From Affinundibacterium flavidum (GTDB taxonomy: Bacteria; Pseudomonadota; Gammaproteobacteria; Burkholderiales; Burkholderiaceae_D), in contig NZ_JACOGA010000016.1 of assembly GCF_014284175.1 (NCBI RefSeq), positions 62,001 to 126,000 of the forward strand: a DNA stretch of 64,000 nt, in the 5' to 3' direction. The translations under genes and the position numbers were made by a program. Every line of letters begins with the position of its first letter. The first letter of the stretch is position 1. This document shows positions 1-7,261 of this stretch, in pieces. The notes beneath the pieces were generated by a model. The model worked only from the letters and a program-made list of their open reading frames with translations, searched no databases and was not told the DNA's origin.

Positions 1-126
1 GTACAAGGTACTTGATGTTGCCCCTTTTGTTTCTTGGTTCTTTTGCTTAAGTAGAAATGCTGAATTATCCTGATATCGGATCAAGTCCGGTATGTCGATT
101 ATTGTCACCTGCACTATTCGAAATAC

Positions 127-153
127 CACATATCCAATTTTTGTGGATATGTG
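127..153. other. perfect 10-bp hairpin downstream of first gene
   Basis: CACATATCCA and its exact complement TGGATATGTG are separated by a 7-base loop. On the minus strand the hairpin begins about 40 bases after the stop codon of the first gene. No T-run follows on either strand, so it may be a transcript-end stabiliser, a weak terminator or a protein site. The rest of the first 190 bases shows nothing I recognise. Confidence 0.4.
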
Positions 154-192
154 AATTCGCATTTCGCATACGAGAGGAGCCAATATTCTTAC

Positions 193-1374
193 TCAACAGC
201 TAGCCTTTTTCCTCAGCGTATTAATCTGAATATGCGGCCAGCGTGTGGTTTGTCCATTAGAACCCACCATGAATTCAAAGAAGATGATTTGCTCATATTG
301 CAGTTGCAATACTTCGGTGCCGTCGGCTTCGATCACTGTTTCCAGCCACATGTTCAAACTCATCTCAGTCACATCGGCAAATTTTTTGACGAAGGGAATA
401 TTCAAAATCCCACCTTGAGGACCGCCATCGTGTTTGCTGGTCAATTGGATCAAAGTGTATTTGCTGATGTTTTGATCTTTGATGGCATCCCGTAAGCGCA
501 AATCTGGACGTACTGAATACGGATAATGTGGGTCGGCGACTATGCGTTGGAAGTAGGTGAGATTGCTGTCCGGTTGCGTCACTGGCAAGGATTTGTCAAA
601 CGCCCAAGCTGGTGCTGGCTCGTCAAGATTGAGTGGAACTGGCGTAGAGCCATCAGGCGGAGTCAACAATGCAGATGCGCCCATGCTCGGTGAAATTGCC
701 AGTGGTGAAGACGCGAGATTGGGTGCGTTGGCAACTTGTAGCGCAGGCCAGGAAGTAATGAATGGTTGGGTCCAGCTTTCTGTGCCAGTTGGGAATGGCG
801 GTTTACCAGCGACATCCTGTTGAAAGCTGCCGGTCAACATAATCGAGCTACCATGTGGAATGGTGCCACTGCGCGCAATCGAATACGGTGGTACGAAGTT
901 AGGGCCGTTTGCACCCGCGCCAATCGAGATCAGTGGATAGCCATTGTCTTCAATGACCGATTCTTCGGTCGCTGCATGGTTATACATTTCGTTCAGCCAC
1001 AAATACATCCCGACTTCTTCGTGGATACCGACACCATCACTGACGCGCTGTACGCTTTGTTTGTATTCAATCGCACCAGTAAATTGCTCATTCGTGCCAC
1101 CACGATTGCGTACGCCACCAGACACCGGAGCGAACGTCAGTTCTTCGGTATAGTCTTCGCACAAAAAATGGAAGATACCAAAAATAGTCTCAGTATTCGT
1201 GCCAGGTGAAGGCATGCAGGTAGTGTGTAAGCCCCAACCAGTATTATTGTTGTTTGGGTTGACGTTGACCCACGTGCCTATCAGTTGTTCCAGGATGCCG
1301 TAGTCTGCTGGCGCAGTTAACACGGCGTCGGAATACTCTGGGTATGGAGGGGTAGGGTTTTGCGGAATGGACAT
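193..1374 (-). CDS. conserved protein of unknown function, possible FABP/lipocalin-like beta-barrel
   Basis: A 393-residue protein with no signal peptide or membrane segment. I chose the ATG at 1374 because AAAGGAG sits 8-9 bases upstream of it; an ATG eight codons earlier lies before that ribosome site. Near residue 30 there is a LIGTW motif, in the middle an IPHGSS motif, and near the C terminus a WPHIQINTL motif. From memory, this order (GTW start, GxEY, IARxxxIPHG, WPHxxxxTL end) occurs in a family of predicted heme- or ligand-binding beta-barrels that is also found in fungi; I could not check this. The middle is rich in Pro, Gly and Asn. The gene appears monocistronic: a 455-base gap lies upstream. 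The function is unknown, and the family guess is inference. Confidence 0.8.
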   Translation of the reverse strand: MSIPQNPTPPYPEYSDAVLTAPADYGILEQLIGTWVNVNPNNNNTGWGLHTTCMPSPGTNTETIFGIFHFLCEDYTEELTFAPVSGGVRNRGGTNEQFTGAIEYKQSVQRVSDGVGIHEEVGMYLWLNEMYNHAATEESVIEDNGYPLISIGAGANGPNFVPPYSIARSGTIPHGSSIMLTGSFQQDVAGKPPFPTGTESWTQPFITSWPALQVANAPNLASSPLAISPSMGASALLTPPDGSTPVPLNLDEPAPAWAFDKSLPVTQPDSNLTYFQRIVADPHYPYSVRPDLRLRDAIKDQNISKYTLIQLTSKHDGGPQGGILNIPFVKKFADVTEMSLNMWLETVIEADGTEVLQLQYEQIIFFEFMVGSNGQTTRWPHIQINTLRKKASC

Positions 1375-1829
1375 TCTTAAGTCTCCTTTAGTAAGCATTA
1401 CAGTTGAATTTGTTGAACATCACGAACAAAGATGGAGAAAACATAGGGGAAATTGCCCAGTCTCATCAAGCTCAGTCCGGCTCAGTTTTTTGATCAGTGT
1501 TTTGATCACTGAGAAAGTCCATGAACAGAATTTGTGGCGAAACTGAAATTAACTTTTAGCAAGCATCGTGCCAAGAGAAGAGACGGACGTGAAGGCCAAT
1601 GAGTTTGCGCACGGCGAAGACAGGTATACGACTGGGATGGGTATTTGGTGGAAAAGCTGCAGGTTCGACTCGGTCGAGAAATTATCGCTATTCGTCAGGT
1701 TTTACATGTCAAACTTGACAGTGCTCAACATGTAAATTCAGAAATGGCGTGTATGCGTCGTATGTTGTATGGAGATGCGCTGATTTAGGCTTCAGCTTTG
1801 ATGAGATCTGCTGAGTGCCGCGGCGCAAA
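1375..1829. other. 455-base intergenic gap with a nested inverted repeat
   Basis: No convincing gene lies here. A plus-strand reading frame of 54 codons from a GTG near 1568 to 1738 resembles nothing I know. At 1701-1736 TTTACATGT and ACATGTAAA form an outer inverted repeat. Its left arm overlaps an inner palindrome, TGTCAA-AC-TTGACA (1707-1720). The gap must hold the promoter of the gene ending at 193 and the transcript end of the lipoprotein gene ending at 1830. Confidence 0.5.
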
Positions 1830-2315
1830 TTATAGCTCTCTCGCTCCACTGACTTGATCAGCTTTAGCGGTGATTTGTTCTGTGTTGAGCATTTCCAGAT
1901 GCATTCGATATTCTTGTTCAACAAGAGTTTTCAAAGCCTGTGTTGATGCGATTTGTTTTGCGCGTTCATAGTTGTTGGTATTCATAATGACGCGCAATTG
2001 TGCATATTCTTGGCTTGCGTAGATAGCCGCATTCTTTGTTTGAGTGCTGATTTGCTGCCCTTCATCACCCATTTTTGTTGAGGGGTTTGTGCTAGACCAT
2101 ACTTGCACAAATCCGCTTAAACCTTGGTTGTTGTGATGGGCAGCTTGATTTGAACGCGAAGAAGACGCTGAACTGGCCGGTGTAGAACTCGCCGTAGCTT
2201 CGATCAAGTGAACTTGTTCCGGCAAATTATTTGTATCGACAGTACAGGCGCTGAATGCACATACGGTAAGACATGCAATGACCCATACCAGGCTCTTATG
2301 AAATGTGGCGTTCAT
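1830..2315 (-). CDS. small predicted lipoprotein, function unknown
   Basis: A 161-residue protein. The first 24 residues form a lipoprotein signal (MNATFHKSLVWVIACLTVCA) ending in a FSAC box, so Cys24 is the likely lipidated residue; Phe at -3 is less common than Leu. A Ser/Ala/Thr/Asn-rich linker (about 40-70) leads to a helical, charged C-terminal part with many Gln, Glu and Lys. The start is supported by GAGGAAG seven bases upstream. It follows the secreted Cys/His protein on the same strand with only 30 bases between them, so the two are probably cotranscribed. The C-terminal half could fold as an alpha-helical periplasmic domain. I recognise no family. Confidence 0.75.
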   Translation of the reverse strand: MNATFHKSLVWVIACLTVCAFSACTVDTNNLPEQVHLIEATASSTPASSASSSRSNQAAHHNNQGLSGFVQVWSSTNPSTKMGDEGQQISTQTKNAAIYASQEYAQLRVIMNTNNYERAKQIASTQALKTLVEQEYRMHLEMLNTEQITAKADQVSGAREL

Positions 2316-2345
2316 TTTCGACTTCCTCGCTAATTATTTAAAGAT

Positions 2346-3092
2346 TTATTGCAAACGGCCAACCGCAATTACACGGCAACTATTGATGCTATAGAAAACT
2401 GATGCGGATGATACTGTCCATGTATAACCAGCAATTTGACCCGTCTGCTTATCCTTGTATAAACGTAGGGTTCCCATGCCCGCGCCACTTCCTTCGCCGC
2501 GCGTATCCTTGTAGATTTTTCCATTAGCGTCAGTTGCTTGGTGAGAGGAACTCGATGAGTCAGCAATAGAAATGTCGTATTGTTCTGTGCCTGCAATAAT
2601 CGGTGCAGTATCTACCGTTCTTTTGATTGCGCCAGACATCGCTATCATCATATGGCCAGTGGTATCTTTATTCGCGCAGGGCAAATAGTTGATGGAAAGC
2701 AGATCACCACGTTGAATTCCTTCGACTGTCATGACGCGTTGAAAATGGTTTTGTGCCACGATGGCGGCGTGATATTGCGATGAACTTGGGCTGGTGGAAT
2801 CAAACCAGTTCTTGTAGGTCGTATCGCTAATGTCATAAGCTGTCTTGATGACACGGGTGACGAAAGGAGAACAGGTTGAACGGTTTTGATAGATGGCTGC
2901 GCCATTGATACCTGCCCAAGTCACGATGGTCGGGTTACTGTCATAGACATTATTTGTCGGCTGCACAAAGCTGATTAATTTCTCCGCGAAGTTGGCATGC
3001 GTGAGGTAGTTTTCTGCTTGAGCAGTACCGATGCAGAAAGCGGACAGGGCGAGTGCTGAAAATGCGATGTGTTTTTTGAAAATAGACGTCAT
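2346..3092 (-). CDS. secreted protein with papain-fold (NlpC/P60 or CHAP-like) Cys-His pattern
   Basis: A 248-residue protein with a clear signal peptide (about residues 1-26, cleavage after TAQA). The mature part shows STCSPFVTRVIK near residue 78, a Cys at the start of a predicted helix. A GDLLSINYLPC segment follows, then TGHMMIA, a His at the start of a strand, and later ISIADSSSSSH. Cys-helix, GDLL and GHxxI in this order is the usual layout of NlpC/P60 and CHAP cysteine hydrolases that cut peptidoglycan peptides. Catalysis is inferred, not shown. The start has AGGAGC about ten bases upstream. It is first in a probable two-gene unit with the downstream lipoprotein. It could be a wall amidase, a secreted effector or an inactive relative. 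Confidence 0.8.
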   Translation of the reverse strand: MTSIFKKHIAFSALALSAFCIGTAQAENYLTHANFAEKLISFVQPTNNVYDSNPTIVTWAGINGAAIYQNRSTCSPFVTRVIKTAYDISDTTYKNWFDSTSPSSSQYHAAIVAQNHFQRVMTVEGIQRGDLLSINYLPCANKDTTGHMMIAMSGAIKRTVDTAPIIAGTEQYDISIADSSSSSHQATDANGKIYKDTRGEGSGAGMGTLRLYKDKQTGQIAGYTWTVSSASVFYSINSCRVIAVGRLQ

Positions 3093-3447
3093 TATTTGTT
3101 GCTCCTAAAAACGATTAAAAAGATTTTTACGTAAGTGCTATTCGATAATTACTCAGTGGCTGTCGCAATGTTTTAACCTAGTATTTGAGTAATGCGCTTT
3201 TGTTTCACAGCGCGTAGAGAGATAGTACGAAAATCCTAAAAATGTTTCTGTGAGGCATTCCGCTAAAAATATGTGAAAAATTACCAAAATGGTTTTTTTC
3301 GCAAAAAAGAGTAATTTTTGAACGCAGCTTTTCCTATCCGACTAGAGGCATATTGAAAAACCGATTATGTCGTGAAGACAAAGTGGAAGAGGCTTGCTAA
3401 CACTATATTGAGCGCAGTTTTAGCAATAGTGGATTGCAGAGTATGAG
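3093..3447. other. AT-rich 355-base intergenic region
   Basis: It lies between the 3' end of the Crp/Fnr gene and the start of the secreted protein gene, both on the minus strand. It must contain the promoter of the hydrolase/lipoprotein pair. It has A and T runs around 3240-3330 but no promoter, terminator or repeat that I would defend. Confidence 0.4.
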
Positions 3448-4083
3448 TCACCAAGAAGCTGGAAGACGTCGCTTGATTTCAATCTGACGTCGCGAACATG
3501 TTAGGTAGCCACCGACGCTTAAGTCCTTGAGAATTTTACTCACCATTTCTCGCGAACATCCAATTCTATTCGCCATCTCTTGTTGCGTGAGTGGATTGAG
3601 AATCACCATACGCTGGTCGATAGGTTCGGCAAGCTCTGTCAATAATTCGGCAAGTCTGCCATACACATCAAGCAGTGCCATGCCCTTGAAATTTTTGGTG
3701 ACCACCCGTGTCCGCCGAATCAGTTTGGACAGCAGCGAGAAAACAAAATCAGGATGTGTTCTAAGAAAATTTTTGAAATCTTCAATGCTGACGATCGCTA
3801 AAGAAACTGGTTCCACGGCCATGACAGAAGCAGATCGATAGCCTTCCTCCAAGGCCATTTCGCCGAAGTAGTCATTTGCCTTGATGTTCGCTACGATGAC
3901 TTCGTTGCCATCTTCATCGGATAAAAAAACTTTAACGCTGCCAGAGACGATGAAATAAACACTGTCTGAATCGTCGCCTTCACTGACGATGATAGCGTTG
4001 CGAGAAAACTTGCGCATGGTCGCAATCGCTAATAATTCATCGACGCCTTCTGTCGTCAATCCGGTAATGGTGAAGGATGTCAT
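3448..4083 (-). CDS. Crp/Fnr family transcriptional regulator
   Basis: A 211-residue protein with the classic two-part layout. An N-terminal cyclic-nucleotide-binding-type beta-roll (about 10-125) includes VSEGDDSDSVYFIVSGSVKV and the FGEMAL segment that lines the ligand pocket. A central helix follows, then a C-terminal winged helix (about 145-205) with the helix-turn-helix MANRIGCSREMVSKILKDL. The N-terminal Cys cluster of oxygen-sensing Fnr is absent, so an iron-sulfur sensor is unlikely. A cNMP-like ligand or a ligand-free role is more plausible. The next gene in the same direction is the secreted hydrolase 355 bases downstream, so a regulatory link is possible but unproven. Confidence 0.92.
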   Translation of the reverse strand: MTSFTITGLTTEGVDELLAIATMRKFSRNAIIVSEGDDSDSVYFIVSGSVKVFLSDEDGNEVIVANIKANDYFGEMALEEGYRSASVMAVEPVSLAIVSIEDFKNFLRTHPDFVFSLLSKLIRRTRVVTKNFKGMALLDVYGRLAELLTELAEPIDQRMVILNPLTQQEMANRIGCSREMVSKILKDLSVGGYLTCSRRQIEIKRRLPASW

Positions 4084-4330
4084 TAAGATGTGGAGTTAAA
4101 AATTTGGGAGTTGCGAGTTGCCATCATAAGCGAATTTTGCATCGAGTAATAGTAGATAGAATTCTGATAGTCCTGGTCGATTGTTGAGTTCCTCACTGCA
4201 GTTTTTCCTTTGCCACCAGCAAAGCGAGTCGAATGAAAAAGTTTCAATAAAGGGAGACAGAGCTTGTGTTTTTTATAGCGTTACGTATAGTCACGTAACT
4301 TTCTCTTTCATTTTTTTTAGAGCTATTTTG

Positions 4331-5731
4331 ATGAAATCTAATCGTTTCCACAAACAGTTATGCGCATTCCTTGTTACCGCAGCATGTATGCCGCAAGCGC
4401 ATGCAGATGCCAAGAAGATGTGGGTGCAGGGTTCTTGGGTAAACATTCGGCAAAGCGCTGATATGAATGCAAAGGTGATTGACCATTTAAGTACAAATAC
4501 ACCGGTCTTTTTGATTGCGCAAAAGGACAAAAGTTGTGAAATTAGTTGGGGGATTTCTGGACATGGCTATATTCCCTGCAAATTTCTTGCAGATCAGGTC
4601 TTGGTATTTGCCGATGTCGCCACGGAGAACTCCTCTCCAGAAAAAGCGAAAAATTATTCACCTACTCGCGCATTTTGGATTGCTCCATCAATGCGCGGGC
4701 TCTTTAACGCCGGCAAATATTTTCAAGAGAATTTACTCAAACCAGAACAGCTCAACTTGGAAAATGGTTCAGTACAAGATCGCCCAGAGCCACAACGTCC
4801 TCCAAAGTTGATACGTTATTCAGTGCCTGAGTTTGAAGCAATGAAAGAAATGATGAACAAAGGCGTTATTGCACCAGTAGTCGCGTTTGCTCCCTTGTTT
4901 AGCTGTGAACAAATGCAAGAAGCTAAGCGCAGGCAGGTTGGATCAAGTAAAGATGAATTCACAAGGAGTTCGAACGATTGGAGTGCACCCGATGCAGAAA
5001 AATATCCCTACAGCTATATCTATGCCCATGACTGTCTGGTACCTGAAATTCCAAAATTGAGCCTGCCTAAGATAAAAGTATCTTACTTCAAGGATGTTCA
5101 GAAAGTGTTGCCAGGCAACACTCAAATTGAAGAAATTAGCGCGAAATTTGGCATTGTCGAGCGCGGTTCCGTGACTGGATCACCGCGCTGGGCTTTGGAC
5201 TACGATACCTATCGTTACACAGGTGCGTGGGATATCGGAAGCTACACCTTAACTCTGGACAAACCAGTATACGAACATGTGATCGGGCGCACTGGTTTAG
5301 TCGCGGTCTACCGTTGGTTGCCAGGCATAGATGAAGAACCGTTTGGTCCATCTGCAAGCTGCGAAGAAGGTTTGCGAAATCAAAGAAATGGGAAGGAATT
5401 ACTTTCCGGTTATCCTAAAGTCAAAGACGCGCTACTGTGGTTTCAATCGGCTACTCCCTTATCGTTTAGAACTGCCAAAATTAATTCGCGTGCCTATCTA
5501 GCTCCAGCACGTTCGCTCAAAGAGGGTGAAGAGCAAAGAGGTATCAAAAAAGTGGTGGTGTATGAAGTTGATTTAGATGGCGATGGCATCGCCGATTTTG
5601 TGCAATGGGATATGTGGGGAGAACCGGAAATTTCGGGTCCGTCGCCATTGCTCACTTTGCGACAAATATTTATAAATATTAACGGCGTCTGGCATCCATT
5701 TGAACGGGATTCCTATGGTGAATGCACTTAA
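4331..5731 (+). CDS. exported SH3b-domain protein with a DxDGDG calcium-loop-like motif
   Basis: A 466-residue protein when started at the ATG at 4331, which opens a clear signal peptide (MKSNRFHKQLCAFLVTAACM, cleavage near AHA-DA). An in-frame start 50 codons upstream would bury that signal and is rejected. Residues about 30-95 form a bacterial SH3 domain (WVNIRQSADMNAKVI, then SWGISGHGYIPCKFL), a fold that usually binds cell-wall peptides. The long central part is unknown. Near the C terminus YEVDLDGDGIADFVQWD has the spacing of a calcium-binding loop as in EF-hand or FG-GAP repeats. It lies alone between oppositely oriented genes. A periplasmic or surface role is likely; the substrate is unknown. 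Confidence 0.85.
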   Translation: MKSNRFHKQLCAFLVTAACMPQAHADAKKMWVQGSWVNIRQSADMNAKVIDHLSTNTPVFLIAQKDKSCEISWGISGHGYIPCKFLADQVLVFADVATENSSPEKAKNYSPTRAFWIAPSMRGLFNAGKYFQENLLKPEQLNLENGSVQDRPEPQRPPKLIRYSVPEFEAMKEMMNKGVIAPVVAFAPLFSCEQMQEAKRRQVGSSKDEFTRSSNDWSAPDAEKYPYSYIYAHDCLVPEIPKLSLPKIKVSYFKDVQKVLPGNTQIEEISAKFGIVERGSVTGSPRWALDYDTYRYTGAWDIGSYTLTLDKPVYEHVIGRTGLVAVYRWLPGIDEEPFGPSASCEEGLRNQRNGKELLSGYPKVKDALLWFQSATPLSFRTAKINSRAYLAPARSLKEGEEQRGIKKVVVYEVDLDGDGIADFVQWDMWGEPEISGPSPLLTLRQIFININGVWHPFERDSYGECT

Positions 5732-5745
5732 TTATTCTAGGTGAA

Positions 5746-6384
5746 TCAATTTTTTTGCTGATGCGGTAAGCTAAATAGTAAGCCCATAAACAATGCTTCC
5801 GCCAATACCAATAATGCTGCTTTATATGGCAGCAAGTCTGCTGGTTGCTGCATGAAACGCAAATATAAGGCAAAAATGCCCACGGCAATTGCGCTCCATA
5901 ACAATCGCCGTTGATTCTTATGTTTGAAGTAGCGATGTAATATCAATCCAGTGACACCGCCACCGAGGCCGACCAAAAGCATGGGTAATTCTTTCATCCA
6001 ATTATAGGAACATGCAGCCATCCATTCCACGCAATGGTATTTCCAATGCTCGTGCAGCATAAACTGCTCATCAAATGCCATACCCAGCATCGCAAGACAG
6101 AGCCAGATGCACATCAAGCGTGGCAACGCTTTTTCTTGCCATAAGCGTAGCAGTAGTATCGCCATCGCCCAAAGCTGTGCGCTAGATAACCACGCAACTG
6201 GAGAATCATCTGTACGAAAAGCGATCTCAGGACTTGGCCAATAAAACGCAAATGAGCACAACATAAAAATGACTGCCGCACCGAGACTCATGCTCAAAGG
6301 CAGCAAGATGTTCGGCATCGACATCGCGGCATTTTTCACTGCAATTTTTATGTCAACTGAAGGATCATTCATTTCATTCGCCAT
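5746..6384 (-). CDS. multi-pass inner-membrane protein, function unknown
   Basis: A 212-residue hydrophobic protein with about six predicted membrane helices (about 25-48, 66-84, 88-106, 132-155, 163-182, 188-207). Loops carry several His, Cys and Trp residues, including FDEQFMLHEHWKYHCVEW between helices three and four; Asp, Glu and His in such a loop could bind metal, but this is only a possibility. It is convergent with the SH3-domain gene, 14 bases apart, and 29 bases downstream of the RCC1-like gene on the same strand, so those two may be cotranscribed. I recognise no family. Confidence 0.8.
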   Translation of the reverse strand: MANEMNDPSVDIKIAVKNAAMSMPNILLPLSMSLGAAVIFMLCSFAFYWPSPEIAFRTDDSPVAWLSSAQLWAMAILLLRLWQEKALPRLMCIWLCLAMLGMAFDEQFMLHEHWKYHCVEWMAACSYNWMKELPMLLVGLGGGVTGLILHRYFKHKNQRRLLWSAIAVGIFALYLRFMQQPADLLPYKAALLVLAEALFMGLLFSLPHQQKN

Positions 6385-6413
6385 TCAAGAATAAGCCTTT
6401 GTATTTTTCTTAC

Positions 6414-7148
6414 TTACTGATCTTGCCATTTTTCGGTCCGTTGATCATGGTCGGCAGCAGCATAACTTCGACGATTTTGCCATCGGATAATTGCCCGTGT
6501 CCATCGCTTCCCCTTCAGCAAACCTTCGCCGACACAAAAGTCAAGCCAATCACGGGCGACACTCATCGCCTTTAGTTCAACCGCGAAAGCTTCGCGTTTA
6601 CCTTGCGCATCCAAATTGCCGTTAAAGAAATCAGCGTCTCGCCATGCCCATAGTTGCCCGTTACTATCGATACCGGTGACTAGTCCCCAGTGTTCTTCCA
6701 CCTTGCGCCAACGCTTGCCATTAAAGATTGGCAGATATTCGCCAAATTTTGTTGTGAGATGATTTTCAACATCGGCAAAACCACGTCGCCACAATTGCGC
6801 ATCTTCGGTAATGAGATAGGAGGCAGTACTACCCGTATGAACTGCTAGCACGTGATCTGGATTGCCTAAAGGAATCGCACCTGGCAGATCGCCATGGTAG
6901 TCCGCACCAAGTTGTCGCTCACTATTATTTCCCCAGCCATATACCTTATCTTCTTCACTCAAAAATACGATATGGTCGTTTGCAACGCTGAGTAACCCAG
7001 GCCTGTGCGTAGCAACAAAGGCAGGCACTTCAGGGATTGAACTTGCGCTTACTGCAGTGACTATTTTCGTTCTGGTACGACTTTTTTGCTGTAGAACGAT
7101 GACGTCAATGATGCAAAAGAAAACAAGGATAACAGTGATTTTGCGCAT
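6414..7148 (-). CDS. membrane-anchored RCC1-repeat-like protein
   Basis: A 244-residue protein when started at the ATG at 7148. That start begins an N-terminal hydrophobic anchor (MRKITVILVFFCIIDVIVL). A TTG start 23 codons earlier is possible but less likely. No good ribosome site is visible for either. VYGWGNNSERQLG (about residue 70) matches the signature of RCC1 beta-propeller blades. Weaker blade-like segments follow (AQLWRRG, NGQLWAWRD). Complete RCC1 propellers have seven blades of about 50 residues, so this protein can hold only three or four and may be partial or need partners. In bacteria such repeats are usually extracytoplasmic binding surfaces. The role is unknown. Confidence 0.7.
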   Translation of the reverse strand: MRKITVILVFFCIIDVIVLQQKSRTRTKIVTAVSASSIPEVPAFVATHRPGLLSVANDHIVFLSEEDKVYGWGNNSERQLGADYHGDLPGAIPLGNPDHVLAVHTGSTASYLITEDAQLWRRGFADVENHLTTKFGEYLPIFNGKRWRKVEEHWGLVTGIDSNGQLWAWRDADFFNGNLDAQGKREAFAVELKAMSVARDWLDFCVGEGLLKGKRWTRAIIRWQNRRSYAAADHDQRTEKWQDQ

Positions 7149-7261
7149 AGTGAGGCTTACATTCGCTGAAGTTCTTTTATGGCTTAGTGCTTTGATGCCT
7201 GTGTAGGACGGGCGCAATCCGCACTGTAAATTAGTCGATTGCGCTTCGATACATTTTTGAC

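Noticed and set aside
1568..1738. 54-codon plus-strand frame in the gap after the lipoprotein gene
   Set aside because: GTG start without ribosome site, no recognisable features; likely chance.
4181..4330. Upstream extension of the SH3b protein by 50 residues
   Set aside because: The extra part is not protein-like and hides a good signal peptide that begins at 4331.
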